Origin: an uncultured Lutibacter sp. | GTDB lineage: Bacteria > Bacteroidota > Bacteroidia > Flavobacteriales > Flavobacteriaceae | Assembly (NCBI RefSeq): GCF_947493565.1 | Contig: NZ_CANLRG010000013.1 | Location: 1 to 60,738, forward strand | Length of the DNA stretch: 60,738 nucleotides | Reading direction: 5' to 3' | Shown: piece by piece, positions 1 to 9,293 of the stretch | Layout of the letters: each line of letters begins with the position of its first letter | Position numbering within the stretch: position 1 is the first letter of the stretch | Position numbers and translations under genes: made by a program | Notes under the pieces: model-generated | Seen by the model: the letters and a program-made list of their open reading frames with translations, nothing else | What the model was told of the DNA's origin: nothing | The model's database searches: none

Positions 1-2738
1 GTAGTATTGGTGAAGTTATAAATTGTTTCATCTACTGTTACAGAATAATTATAGGCTTCTTGTGCAGCAATCTCAATACTACCATTTTCTTTGCCAACAC
101 AGGTTTCTCCTATAACTTCTATCGTAAAATTGGCTGGGGGGAGGCTAAATAAAGGACAGCCAGTTTCATTTACATTAATTCCAGGGAAAGTGTTAGGGCA
201 CAAATCTAAAGTATCTGCAACACCATCGTCATCACTATCATCTAGATCAGTTCCTCCTCTTGGATCTAATAGTTTTATAGAAGAAAATAGTTTGTATTCT
301 CCAGGTTTTAAAGAAATTGTTTCAGAAGTGTTGATAACGTTTTTTTCTTCCCCAGTAAAATATTCATACCAAATGCCAGTTTTTGTATAAGGAATGTTTA
401 TTTCTTTATTTACAATATCAAAATTCCCAATTATAACAATATCCATGCTAGAATGTTTTAATACGATAGATTTTGTTAGTGTATTTACATTTAATAAGAA
501 ATCAGAAGAATTGAATACTTCTGGATATTGTTTTTTAAATTCAATTAAAGTAGCCCAAGTATTATATAGTTGTTTTCTTTGAGCTTCATTAAAATATTCC
601 CACAATATTGGTTTTCTTCCTACTCTATCATTTTCATTGATACTAATGTCATAGCCCAATTCACCAAATTGCCATATCATTTTAGGTCCAGGAATGGTAA
701 AGAAAAACATTCCTGCAAGTTCTTGTCTTGCTAAAGCTGTGGTTAAGTTTTTTACTGAATAATCGCCACTAGCATTTCCAAATTGCAGATTTTTATACAT
801 TAGGCGCTCTTCATCGTGGCTTTCCATATAACCAATAAGGTTTGGATTATTCCAACCACGGTTTTTATGAGAAATCCAAGAAATATCAGTGTCGGAATTG
901 TATCCCATAGTATTTTGATTGTAATTGTGGTTTAGATTTCCCCACAACATAATACCATAATTAGCTAATTCAGTTTCTTCTGAATTTGTAGCTAGATGTT
1001 CAAAAATAACATACGGTTTGTTTGTAGAATTATAACTCCACACATGGTCTGCATAGTTTTTTAAAATAGCTATTCTACTTGCATCATAGGTACTTGCCCA
1101 ATTGTTGCTTCCATAATATAGGGTGTTAGAAAAACCTTTAGTAAAATCGAACCTAAAACCGTCAACTTTATATTCTTCCATCCAATAAGTTAATACATCA
1201 TTAAAAAAGTTGGTAGTGTATGAAGATTCATGGTTAAAATCGTAGCCCCAATGCGCACTTGTATTATCTACCAAGTTATGATTTTGATTATACCAAGGGT
1301 TATCAGCAGCAGGCTTATTATTTTGTGAATCCCAATACATTTGAAGTAGAGGAGATTGTCCGTATGAATGATTAAAAACAACATCTGCTAGAACAGCTAT
1401 ATTTCTTTTATGACATTCATCTACAAACTTCTTTAAATCATTTTTTGTTCCATAGGCTTTGTCTAAAGCCATATATAATGCAGGATTGTAGCCCCAGCTA
1501 TCTGCTCCTTCAAATTCATTTATAGGCATTAATTCAATAGCATTGATGCCTAAAGACTGTAAATAATCTAATTTAGTTATAGCTTCATTATACGAGTCAG
1601 ATTCTGTAAAATCTCTGATATGTAATTCATAAATTATTAAATTGTCTTGCGGAGGTTTAATAAAGTCCAAAACATTCCAAACGTATACTTCTTCATTGAT
1701 TTTAAAAGTAGAAACATAACCATCGGTTAAATTAGTAGGATATTCTTTTAAGTTGGGATAATTTCCTTCTTTAATATATTGATCTGTCCAAGGGTCTAAT
1801 ATTTTTTCCGAATATGGGTCGGCTATTTTAATATTAAAGTCGATAAGATATTGATATGCATATTCAAAATTTTGGTCTAGGTTGTTTAGTGTAATCCAAA
1901 AATACTCACCGTCTTTATATAGTTGATAGGCTTCGTTTAATTCCCAGTTATTAAAATCTCCAATCAAAAAAACATCTGTTTTGTTTGGAGCAAGTAACAC
2001 AAAAGTTATTGAATTATCAGGATGAATATTGATTCCATTTTTTACACCATTTGGTAAACTTTTATGTTGAGTTGGGGATTTTACAAAAACTGAAATTTCA
2101 GTTTCTTTAGTTTCATTATTTGCAGTAGCTTTAGCTTTTATAAAATGATTTCCAGTTGTAGTAAACTTATAATTAGTAGAAATAGTTGTTGAACTATTAG
2201 CTATTTTTTGAGAAATACTGTTTACTAAAACTTCTAAATCTGCTTCTAGAGAAGATTCAGCAGTAATAGTAATAGTTTCATTTAAATTAAATGAATTGTT
2301 ATTTATTGGGTTCGTGATTGTGATATTTAAACCTTCTTCATAGATTGGAATAAAAATATCTGACGTTTGAGTATTTCCATCTGAAGATCGAAAAACAAAA
2401 CTTAGTTCTGTTATTGTTTTGTTAGTATTGATTCCATAAAAAGAATAAGCAGAAGGAGTGATGCTTAAAGTATATTCATTAGAGTTTGAGGCTGATCTTG
2501 TTAATTTTGGTTGTACATTATTTTCGCCCCAATTTCCAATAACATTTTGCCATTTCACCCCATCAACTGTAGCTCCTGTATGCGCATAAATGTCTCCACT
2601 ATAATTATTAAGTGGAGTGTTAGCAGCATTAAAAACTATGGTTATTTCATTAGTTGCTGTAGGAATTGCTGGTAAAGTACTAACTTGAGCAAAACTTACT
2701 TGAACTAATAGTATAAATAGAAGAGCTATTTTTTTCAT
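1..2738 (-). CDS. Secreted GH13 alpha-amylase, multidomain, C-terminus outside window
   Basis: The reading frame is open from the ATG at 2738 to the left edge, so the C-terminus is missing. A signal peptide (about residues 1-19, ending SFAQ) is followed by an N-terminal glucan-binding-like region, a bacterial Ig-like stretch, an early-set module (around FLIGDFNNW) and a GH13 TIM barrel. Catalytic residues are visible: nucleophile Asp531 in VDGFRFDF, acid/base Glu580 in FEHLA, and Asp642 in MESHDEERL. After the barrel comes a thrombospondin type 3-like Asp-rich calcium motif (about residues 833-850), then a module often found just before type IX secretion sorting domains in flavobacterial enzymes. 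It therefore probably acts at the cell surface or outside the cell, cutting starch for the adjacent SusCDE system. It follows susE but is separated from it by a strong hairpin. The sorting domain itself is inferred, not seen. Confidence 0.93.
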   Translation of the reverse strand, partial: MKKIALLFILLVQVSFAQVSTLPAIPTATNEITIVFNAANTPLNNYSGDIYAHTGATVDGVKWQNVIGNWGENNVQPKLTRSASNSNEYTLSITPSAYSFYGINTNKTITELSFVFRSSDGNTQTSDIFIPIYEEGLNITITNPINNNSFNLNETITITAESSLEADLEVLVNSISQKIANSSTTISTNYKFTTTGNHFIKAKATANNETKETEISVFVKSPTQHKSLPNGVKNGINIHPDNSITFVLLAPNKTDVFLIGDFNNWELNEAYQLYKDGEYFWITLNNLDQNFEYAYQYLIDFNIKIADPYSEKILDPWTDQYIKEGNYPNLKEYPTNLTDGYVSTFKINEEVYVWNVLDFIKPPQDNLIIYELHIRDFTESDSYNEAITKLDYLQSLGINAIELMPINEFEGADSWGYNPALYMALDKAYGTKNDLKKFVDECHKRNIAVLADVVFNHSYGQSPLLQMYWDSQNNKPAADNPWYNQNHNLVDNTSAHWGYDFNHESSYTTNFFNDVLTYWMEEYKVDGFRFDFTKGFSNTLYYGSNNWASTYDASRIAILKNYADHVWSYNSTNKPYVIFEHLATNSEETELANYGIMLWGNLNHNYNQNTMGYNSDTDISWISHKNRGWNNPNLIGYMESHDEERLMYKNLQFGNASGDYSVKNLTTALARQELAGMFFFTIPGPKMIWQFGELGYDISINENDRVGRKPILWEYFNEAQRKQLYNTWATLIEFKKQYPEVFNSSDFLLNVNTLTKSIVLKHSSMDIVIIGNFDIVNKEINIPYTKTGIWYEYFTGEEKNVINTSETISLKPGEYKLFSSIKLLDPRGGTDLDDSDDDGVADTLDLCPNTFPGINVNETGCPLFSLPPANFTIEVIGETCVGKENGSIEIAAQEAYNYSVTVDETIYNFTNT

Positions 2739-2775
2739 TTTGTTGGTTTGAAATAAATTTAAAAAAATTAATAGT

Positions 2776-2809
2776 AAAAATCTGCATAAATATTTTTATG
2801 CAGATTTTT
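2776..2809 (-). terminator. Hairpin terminator between susE and the amylase gene
   Basis: A perfect 15-bp inverted repeat (AAAAATCTGCATAAA and its complement) surrounds a 4-base loop. On the minus strand the stem ends in a run of T. It lies in the 101-bp gap between susE and the amylase. It could end most susCDE transcripts, or protect their 3' end, so that the amylase is made in smaller amounts. Confidence 0.75.
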
Positions 2810-2839
2810 ATAAATATTCTAATTAAAAGTTATTTTTAA

Positions 2840-4135
2840 TTAAATAGCTGTAATAATATAAGTAGGTGCATTTTCATCACTAAAATCTAGAATAATTGAG
2901 TAGGTTCCAGCAGAAACAACGATGTTAGCTCCTCCAGCTTCAAGACTACCATCATTACCATCATCACCATAATTAACATCCCAACTATCATTAGTTCTAA
3001 ATTTTATTTCACCATCTATTAAAGTTACTTTATCAAGTACCCAAACACCATCTTTACTGTAATCTGGAGAGAATCTTACATTTGGCCCATCCCAACCATT
3101 TGGAGCAGCAGAACCTACTAATCCCCAAATATCAATTGGTTCAATAGAATATTCTAATGCATTTAGATCTAAAGTTACCAAATAATTACCTGCAGTAACA
3201 GCGATATTAGCACCTCCATTTTCAAGTTTTCCATCAGCTCCATCATCACCATAATTTAATCCCCAATCATTATTAAATCTAAATTTAACCTCACCTTCAC
3301 TTAAAGTTACAACAGTTTTCCAAGTGTTCGAATAAGAATCATAATTCATTGTCATATCAGGTCCATCCCAACCATTTGTTGTAGCGGAACCAACAAGTCC
3401 CCAAGTATAAGTTTCTATGGTATAGGTTAGTGAATTAGTATTAAAAGTAATTTTATAAGTTCCAGCTGAAACAACTATATTAGCTCCACCAGGTTCTAGG
3501 CTACCATCATTACCATCATCGCCATAATTAACATCCCAACTATTATTACTTCTAAATTTAATTTCACCATCAGATAAAGTTACATAAGCTACAACAACAT
3601 CTGCATTGCTAGTTTGATAGAAAGGAAGATCTGGTCCATCCCAACTATTAGGTGTAGCACTTCCAACTACTCCCCAAATGGTAGATAAGTCTAGTTTGTC
3701 TTCATAAACAGTTGCATTAAAGTTTGTGATATTAGAAACTAAATCTTTGTAATCACTTAATACAGCTCTTACTTGAACTGAAACGGATGAAGGTGAACCA
3801 CCTTCTAACCCTAATCCTATTAAAATTTTATTTAACTCAACAGTTTCAAATGTTTTTGAAAGTTCACTTCCAACAGATATTGCTTTTTCGCCATTTGCAG
3901 TTGATAGTGCAACTTCATATTCTGCACCTGCATTAAAGCCATAATCTGGCTTAGTCCAAGTTACAGTTAGTACATCTTGTCCAGCATTGTCTTTGTCTAA
4001 AACTACATCAGTTGTTGAGATGCTAACTGTGGTAGTAGCATTAGAATTTAATACTGTAAAATCTTCTTTATCACAAGCAACCAAAAAAACTGAAGCTGTG
4101 AATAGAATTAACAAATTATTTAATAATATTTTCAT
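2840..4135 (-). CDS. susE: SusE-like starch-binding outer-membrane lipoprotein
   Basis: A 431-residue protein with a lipoprotein signal (lipobox FLVAC, Cys about 21). An N-terminal SusE-type fibronectin-like domain (about residues 30-150) is followed by three tandem carbohydrate-binding repeats of about 91 residues, starting at Trp154, Trp245 and Trp337. Each opens with a W-G-(V/L)-V-G-S-A motif and carries a DGEIKFR-type strand and a NYGDDG motif. SusE/SusF proteins sit on the cell surface and hold malto-oligosaccharides near the SusC channel. The gene lies 18 bp after susD in the susC-D-E order. The family assignment is firm from position and repeats; binding specificity is inferred from the locus. 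Confidence 0.88.
   Translation of the reverse strand: MKILLNNLLILFTASVFLVACDKEDFTVLNSNATTTVSISTTDVVLDKDNAGQDVLTVTWTKPDYGFNAGAEYEVALSTANGEKAISVGSELSKTFETVELNKILIGLGLEGGSPSSVSVQVRAVLSDYKDLVSNITNFNATVYEDKLDLSTIWGVVGSATPNSWDGPDLPFYQTSNADVVVAYVTLSDGEIKFRSNNSWDVNYGDDGNDGSLEPGGANIVVSAGTYKITFNTNSLTYTIETYTWGLVGSATTNGWDGPDMTMNYDSYSNTWKTVVTLSEGEVKFRFNNDWGLNYGDDGADGKLENGGANIAVTAGNYLVTLDLNALEYSIEPIDIWGLVGSAAPNGWDGPNVRFSPDYSKDGVWVLDKVTLIDGEIKFRTNDSWDVNYGDDGNDGSLEAGGANIVVSAGTYSIILDFSDENAPTYIITAI
2843..3676 (-). repeat. Three tandem copies of a starch-binding module within susE
   Basis: Three in-frame repeats of about 91 codons start near 3676, 3403 and 3127 (reading leftward). Copies 1 and 3 are most alike around the NYGDDG-NDGSLE segment. 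A fourth, shorter copy of the same module lies inside the neighbouring susD gene (4679-4918). Confidence 0.85.
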
Positions 4136-4153
4136 TTTTTCCTTTGATTTATA

Positions 4154-6016
4154 TTAGTACGAAGGGTTTTGTTGCAAGTTTGGATTTGCATTTAAATCTG
4201 TAGCTGGAATTGGGAAAAGGTTTAAGTAAGAAGGGGTTGAAACACCTTCTTTTACACCACCTTTCCAAGGCCATACATACGCTCCATCGGTAAATCTTCC
4301 AAATCTAATCAAGTCAGTTCTTCTGTGACCTTCCCAATAAAGTTCACGAGCTCTTTCATTTAAAATAAAGTCGAGGTCTATAGAAGTTACTGTACCAAAA
4401 TTATTGGCTCTAGCTCTTAATTCATTCATATAAGAAATTGCATTCGCTTCACTTCCGCCTCCACCTCTTAAGGTTGCTTCTGCGTACATTAAATATACAT
4501 CAGCTAGTCTAAATAAAGGAAAGTCAGTATCAGTAAAGTCCCCACTAGTATCAGATCCAGCTACTCCATTACGATCTACGTTTTTAAATTTAGGAACAGC
4601 GTAACCATCTGTAAAAGTGCTTATAGATTCAATTTCCAATTCTTGTCCGTCAGTATAAAAAATTGCTCTTGGGTCTTTTTCAAATGAATATTCTTGAGTA
4701 TTTACGTTAACAGTAAGTTTGTATAAACCAGCTGATACTGAAATGTTACTTCCATTATCTCCAAAATTACTGCCATTCCAAGCATTATCGGTTCTAAATT
4801 TTATTTCACCATCTACTAAGTTAACAAATGCTTGAACTACATTTGGAGTACTTGTTTGATGAAGAACTAAGTCTGGACCATTCCATCCGTTTGGTGTTGC
4901 AGATCCTACCACTCCCCAATTTGTTGCAGTTCCAATTTTGGCATTAGAAGCATTAAGATCAATTCCAGAATTAAAAGTGTTTACTAAAGCACTTGTAGTT
5001 CTAGTACCTCCCCAACCACCATTAATTCCGTAATCTTCAGGAGACATACTACCTCCAACGGCTGCGTGAATTAAAAAAGTTGTACCACCAAAAGATTGAG
5101 TTCTCAACCCATCAAATGCGATAGGGAAAATAACTCCATTAGCAGTGTGGTTATCAGCTAAAAATAAATTATCATAAGTTGTTTCTAAACTATAACCCGC
5201 ATTTATTACTTTTTCTGCATAATTTACACAGTCGCTATATCTTCCAGTTTTTGTATAAACTTCAGCATTTAAATATAATTTAGCTAATAAAGTCCAAGCA
5301 GCAGCTTGATCAGCTCTTGCATACTCGTTAGTTCTTGGAGCAGGTAATTTACTTTCAATAGCTAATAATTCACTTTCAATAAAGTTAAATAAATCGGCTC
5401 TTTTAATTTGCTCAGGAAAGAAGAATCCAACTTCATCAGTTTCGGTTACAAATGGGAAATTACCAAATAAGTCAATAGCATGATAATAACTTAAAGCTCT
5501 TAAAAAGCGTACTTCACTTTTATATATTTGAATTTCTTCTAACAGCTGACCATCAACTCCTCTTGCACTTAGTTTTGCATCTGTTGTTTCTCTAAGGAAA
5601 GCATTACAAGAAGTGATTTGATATATGATTCTATTGTATAAAGCAGTAATAAATTCATTACTAGCGTTCCAATCTTGTTCATGGTAATCTGGTAAACTTC
5701 CATCTGCCCATCCAATTACAGCTTCATCTGTAGTTACTTCTTGAGCTAACCAATATTGTCTTAAATATTGACTAAAGCCTTCATCAATTCCTGAAATATC
5801 AGGTAAACCTGCAGGACCTTGTTGTCCACTAATAGCTAACCCTGCATAAATTTTAGCTAAAACTTGTTTATAAGTAGCTGGGTCATTAAATAATTCGTCA
5901 GCTAGTACAATGTCTTTATCTTGAGGAACTGTATCTAGATCTTTTAGACACGAGGTTAAAGTAAACAAAGTTACGATAGTTCCTATCATTAATATTTTAA
6001 AAGAATATTTTTTCAT
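4154..6016 (-). CDS. susD: SusD-like outer-membrane glycan-binding lipoprotein with an inserted SusE-type module
   Basis: A 620-residue RagB/SusD-family protein with a lipoprotein signal (lipobox TLTSC, Cys about 23). The tetratricopeptide-rich SusD fold is recognisable from KSEVRFLRALSYYHAIDLFG through AWTLLAKLYLNAEVY to the C-terminal LNERARELYWEGHRRTDLIRFG. SusD caps the SusC channel and binds the glycan. Between the segment ending KIGTATN and the usual DPRAIFYTDGQ strand, residues 367-446 form an extra domain closely resembling SusE repeat 1. Without it the protein would be about 540 residues, ordinary for SusD. It is 11 bp downstream of susC and cotranscribed. Confidence 0.93.
   Translation of the reverse strand: MKKYSFKILMIGTIVTLFTLTSCLKDLDTVPQDKDIVLADELFNDPATYKQVLAKIYAGLAISGQQGPAGLPDISGIDEGFSQYLRQYWLAQEVTTDEAVIGWADGSLPDYHEQDWNASNEFITALYNRIIYQITSCNAFLRETTDAKLSARGVDGQLLEEIQIYKSEVRFLRALSYYHAIDLFGNFPFVTETDEVGFFFPEQIKRADLFNFIESELLAIESKLPAPRTNEYARADQAAAWTLLAKLYLNAEVYTKTGRYSDCVNYAEKVINAGYSLETTYDNLFLADNHTANGVIFPIAFDGLRTQSFGGTTFLIHAAVGGSMSPEDYGINGGWGGTRTTSALVNTFNSGIDLNASNAKIGTATNWGVVGSATPNGWNGPDLVLHQTSTPNVVQAFVNLVDGEIKFRTDNAWNGSNFGDNGSNISVSAGLYKLTVNVNTQEYSFEKDPRAIFYTDGQELEIESISTFTDGYAVPKFKNVDRNGVAGSDTSGDFTDTDFPLFRLADVYLMYAEATLRGGGGSEANAISYMNELRARANNFGTVTSIDLDFILNERARELYWEGHRRTDLIRFGRFTDGAYVWPWKGGVKEGVSTPSYLNLFPIPATDLNANPNLQQNPSY
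4679..4918 (-). other. SusE-type carbohydrate-binding module inserted in susD
   Basis: About 80 codons (residues 367-446 of SusD) read WGVVGSATPNGWNGPDL and later VDGEIKFRTDNAW. They match the opening and central strand of the SusE repeats. The insert is shorter than those repeats because the NDGSLE-GGAN part is reduced. SusD sequence resumes cleanly on both sides, so this is an in-frame domain insertion and not a frameshift artefact. Confidence 0.85.
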
Positions 6017-6027
6017 TTCTTAGTTAA

Positions 6028-8985
6028 TTAAAAGTTTAAGTTAACTCCAATCATATAAATTCTTGGTCTTGGATAGATGTTAAAATCGATACCATTTCCA
6101 ACTTCAGGATCAAGACCTTCATAATCAGTTATGGTTAATATATTTTGGGCAGAACCTGAAACAGATAAGTTGGAAGATTCTCCAAACACACTACCAAAAT
6201 TATAACCTACTGTAACATTATCTAACTTTACAAAAGAGGCTTCTTGTACGTAGTAATCAGACAAATATCTTTCGGCTCCACCATTGATAAATCCTGATTC
6301 TAAAATATTTTCAACTCCATTTTCAATTACATTAGGGAAACCTGGATTAAGTAATTGGTCTCTAAATCCTTTAGCAGAATCAACATTATTGTAAACATAA
6401 TTTCCAATATTTGCTCTCCATGCCATATTGAAATTCCAATTTTTATAGTTTAAATCTGTTGTAAATCCTAAAGTATAATCTGCTGTTGGTTTTTGATATC
6501 TGTATCTATCAGCATTACTAATAATGCCATCATTATTTCTATCTACATATACACCTTCAATTGGTTTGCCATTGGCATCATATACTTGTTGGTAAACAAA
6601 GAATGAATAAGGATCATAACCTACGGTATGTCTTTGAATGGTATTTCCTACACCTCCATCAAAACCACCTACAGGAACTCCCTCATAGTCTGGGCCATCA
6701 TTTGTTGTAAGTTGAGTAATTTCAGTGTCATTGTAAGTAAAGTTTAAACCAAAGTCTAAATTTAAATCTTCAGTTCTTATAGCTTTTGTATTTAAGGTAA
6801 GCTCAATACCCTTATTCTCCATTTTACCAATGTTAGCATTACCAGCATTAGATAAAGATGAACCTCCAGGAAATGGTATAAAGTTTAGTAAATCTTTTGT
6901 TTTTCTAAAGTAAGCATCAACAGATCCGCTTAAAACATTATCAAATAAACCAAAATCTAGACCTGCGTTGTAAGTTTCAGTTTCTTCCCATTTTAGAGTT
7001 GAGTTGAAAGGTTGTGCTCTAAATGTTGTGATATAGGAGCTTCCAAATTGGTATTGCGCAGTATTTGTACTGGCCAAATATGTTGCAATTGCTGGATAGT
7101 AATCTCCAACATCTTGTTGACCAGTGATACCCCAGCTTAAACGTAATTTTAAGTTAGAAACAGCATTTGCATTTTTCATAAATGGTTCTTCGTAAATTTT
7201 CCAAGCAAATGCAGCAGAAGGGAAATTACCCCATCGGTTACTTTTACTAAATCTAGAGGATCCATCTCTTCTATAAGTTAAGGTTAATAGGTATTTATCT
7301 GCATAAGAGTATTTTAATCTTCCAAAAAATGACTGTAAATTTAATTCATTATAATAATCTAATAATTCTGTTAAGGTTTTATCTTGAATATTATTTTTAT
7401 CAAACCCTTCATTTTTAAAATTTTGATAAGAGTATCCAACCATAAAGTCTATAGAACTATTAATAGCATCTATATCCTTAGCATAATTCAAGTAGAAATC
7501 AGATAAGATATTCTTTTTATCTTGTTCAAAATGTGAAATACTTCCTAAAGCAGCAAGTTCAGCAGTTTTGGCAGTAGCTGAATTAAAAATGGTATTATCA
7601 CCATCACTACTTGAAATATCATAACCAAGATTAAGATTGGCTCTTAATTCAGGTAAAAAGTGCATTTTATAGTCAAATTGAATGTTACCAATACTTCTGT
7701 TAGAGTGACTTTCATCATTTCTTAATTCTAATAAGGCTAATGGGTTTCTTGGAGCTCCAACAGCTTGAGGGTTTCCATTTTCTTGTAACCATTCAAAATA
7801 TCCACCATAGGTAGGATTGTTTGAATATACTGGTTGGGTTGGATCAAAAGAAATGGCATTTCCTATTGCACCTGTGTCTGCAAAACGGTTGTTAATTAAT
7901 GATAGTTTAGTATTTAAATCTATTTTTAAATGCTCATCTAATAATACAGTACCAATACTAACTGCAAAAGTTCCTCTTTCAAGTTTTGAAGTTTTTAAGG
8001 TACCTGTTTGGTTGGTGTAACCTAATGAAGTTCTAAATTTAAAAGCACCACTACTACCATTTAAACTTAAATTATGATTGGTACCATAACCAGTTCTAAA
8101 AATTTCGTTTTGCCAATTTGTATTTTCATTTCCTAATAAAGCTATATCAGAAGGAATTCCATTTTCATTTACATACGTTCTAAATTGATCGGCAGATAAG
8201 GCATCTACAGTTTCAATATTTGTATTTACAGAAAAGTTAGAACTATAGGTTCCTTGAATATCTCCATCACTCCCTTTTTTAGTTGTAATAATGATTACTC
8301 CATTAGAAGCTCTAGAACCATAAATAGCGGTTGCAGAAGCATCCTTTAATATGGTGTAAGATTCTATATCATTTGGGTTAATGGTATTTAAAGGGTTTCT
8401 GATACCCGCAATACCTTCTTTGTCAACAGGAACACCATCTATAATAAATAGTGGGTCATTTGAAGCATTTAATGAAGCTCCACCTCTAATTCTAATTGTA
8501 GATCCACTTCCTGGAGCTCCACCACCTGATGTAATTTGTACACCGGCAACTTTACCAGTTAACATTTGGTCAGGTGAAACAATAGCACCTTTATTTAAAT
8601 CTTTCGCTTTAACTGAAGTTACTGATCCTGTAGCATCTTTAACTGTGGTAACACCGTAACCAACAATTACTACTTCATCTAAAGACTCCGTACTCTCTAC
8701 TAAAGAAACATTAATTGTTGTAGTTTCACCTACGGTTATTTCTTGTGTGTAAAAACCAATATAAGAAAACACTAAAACATCTCCAGGTTTAACATTTTCT
8801 AAAGTATAATTTCCATCAAAATCTGTTGAGGTCCCTTTAACTGTCCCTTTAATTATAACGCCAACGCCTGGTAATGCCGTATTACCTTTTGACTCTACTA
8901 CGGTTCCTTTTATTGTTTGTTGACCAAACATTAAAATAGGAACTAAAAGTAGGACATTAAACAAAAAAAATTTAAAATTTTTCAT
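6028..8985 (-). CDS. susC: SusC-like TonB-dependent receptor for malto-oligosaccharides
   Basis: A 985-residue SusC/RagA-family TonB-dependent transporter. Order of parts: signal peptide ending MFGQ; carboxypeptidase-regulatory-like domain (about residues 24-100, with DFDGNYTLENV); a TonB-box-like ESLDEVVIVGYG; plug domain with the SusC motif IRIRGGASLNASNDPLFIIDG; and a long beta-barrel ending in an aromatic-rich strand, IYMIGVNLNF. It imports oligosaccharides across the outer membrane with SusD as lid. It heads the leftward susCDE operon, and two LacI-type palindromes lie in its upstream region. Substrate (maltodextrin) is inferred from the surrounding glucanase and maltose phosphorylase genes. 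Confidence 0.95.
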   Translation of the reverse strand: MKNFKFFLFNVLLLVPILMFGQQTIKGTVVESKGNTALPGVGVIIKGTVKGTSTDFDGNYTLENVKPGDVLVFSYIGFYTQEITVGETTTINVSLVESTESLDEVVIVGYGVTTVKDATGSVTSVKAKDLNKGAIVSPDQMLTGKVAGVQITSGGGAPGSGSTIRIRGGASLNASNDPLFIIDGVPVDKEGIAGIRNPLNTINPNDIESYTILKDASATAIYGSRASNGVIIITTKKGSDGDIQGTYSSNFSVNTNIETVDALSADQFRTYVNENGIPSDIALLGNENTNWQNEIFRTGYGTNHNLSLNGSSGAFKFRTSLGYTNQTGTLKTSKLERGTFAVSIGTVLLDEHLKIDLNTKLSLINNRFADTGAIGNAISFDPTQPVYSNNPTYGGYFEWLQENGNPQAVGAPRNPLALLELRNDESHSNRSIGNIQFDYKMHFLPELRANLNLGYDISSSDGDNTIFNSATAKTAELAALGSISHFEQDKKNILSDFYLNYAKDIDAINSSIDFMVGYSYQNFKNEGFDKNNIQDKTLTELLDYYNELNLQSFFGRLKYSYADKYLLTLTYRRDGSSRFSKSNRWGNFPSAAFAWKIYEEPFMKNANAVSNLKLRLSWGITGQQDVGDYYPAIATYLASTNTAQYQFGSSYITTFRAQPFNSTLKWEETETYNAGLDFGLFDNVLSGSVDAYFRKTKDLLNFIPFPGGSSLSNAGNANIGKMENKGIELTLNTKAIRTEDLNLDFGLNFTYNDTEITQLTTNDGPDYEGVPVGGFDGGVGNTIQRHTVGYDPYSFFVYQQVYDANGKPIEGVYVDRNNDGIISNADRYRYQKPTADYTLGFTTDLNYKNWNFNMAWRANIGNYVYNNVDSAKGFRDQLLNPGFPNVIENGVENILESGFINGGAERYLSDYYVQEASFVKLDNVTVGYNFGSVFGESSNLSVSGSAQNILTITDYEGLDPEVGNGIDFNIYPRPRIYMIGVNLNF

Positions 8986-9047
8986 CTATTTTAAGTTAAT
9001 TAATAATTAAGTTTTTTTTAATAATTTTTGATACTATTTTTTTACTT

Positions 9048-9060
9048 TTCACAGTGTGAA
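9048..9060. promoter_or_regulatory. Perfect palindrome in the susC leader (TTCACAGTGTGAA)
   Basis: A 13-base odd palindrome (6-bp arms around a central G) lies 63 bp upstream of the susC start. It could be a protein-binding site or a small hairpin in the susC 5' leader. It does not resemble the AACGTT-centred operators nearby, so a different regulator would be needed. Function unproven. Confidence 0.35.
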
Positions 9061-9110
9061 GTTAGGAACTTAACATTTATTTAACGTGACAATAGTCATC
9101 TAAAAAATTC

Positions 9111-9124
9111 CGCAAACGTTTTCG
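9111..9124. promoter_or_regulatory. LacI-family operator 1 in the susC-lacI intergenic region
   Basis: CGCAAACGTTTTCG is a 14-base near-palindrome with a central CG, the usual form of LacI/GalR-family operators. It lies between the divergent susC and lacI-type genes. Its centre is 31 bp (about three helical turns) from operator 2, so two dimers would sit on the same face of the DNA. Confidence 0.6.
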
Positions 9125-9140
9125 TGTTTATAACTTTTTT

Positions 9141-9156
9141 ACTCAAACGTTAGAGT
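9141..9156. promoter_or_regulatory. LacI-family operator 2 in the susC-lacI intergenic region
   Basis: ACTCAAACGTTAGAGT is a 16-base palindrome with two mismatched positions around a central CG. It shares the CAAACGTT core with operator 1, and 14 of 16 bases with a site upstream of the permease operon (10371-10386). The adjacent LacI-type gene is the obvious binder. Confidence 0.65.
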
Positions 9157-9259
9157 TAATAGGGTTTTTTTATGTTTTTTTTTGGAAATTTTAAAAAAGC
9201 TGTTAAAAATATGTTTTTAGAATGTTTAAATGTTAGTTAACTTATTAACTTAATAGTTT

Positions 9260-9267
9260 TATATTTG
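9260..9267 (+). promoter_or_regulatory. Bacteroidota -7 promoter box for the lacI-type gene
   Basis: TATATTTG matches the TAnnTTTG -7 consensus of Bacteroidota and ends 26 bp before the ATG at 9294. No strong -33 TTTG box was seen, so this is a moderate call. Confidence 0.5.
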
Positions 9268-9293
9268 TAGTTAACAAGATTTACTTAATTGAT

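Noticed and set aside
91..582. Two rightward open frames at the left edge
   Set aside because: They lie opposite the amylase coding frame, which has a signal peptide and complete catalytic motifs; the rightward frames have no recognisable features.
4154..6016. The extra SusD domain as a frameshift or gene fusion error
   Set aside because: The frame is continuous and SusD sequence is intact on both sides; the insert differs clearly from all three SusE repeats, so it is not a simple assembly duplication.
9048..9060. TTCACAGTGTGAA as a CRP-type site
   Set aside because: It only partly resembles the TGTGA-N6-TCACA layout and the half-site spacing is wrong; kept only as an unexplained palindrome.
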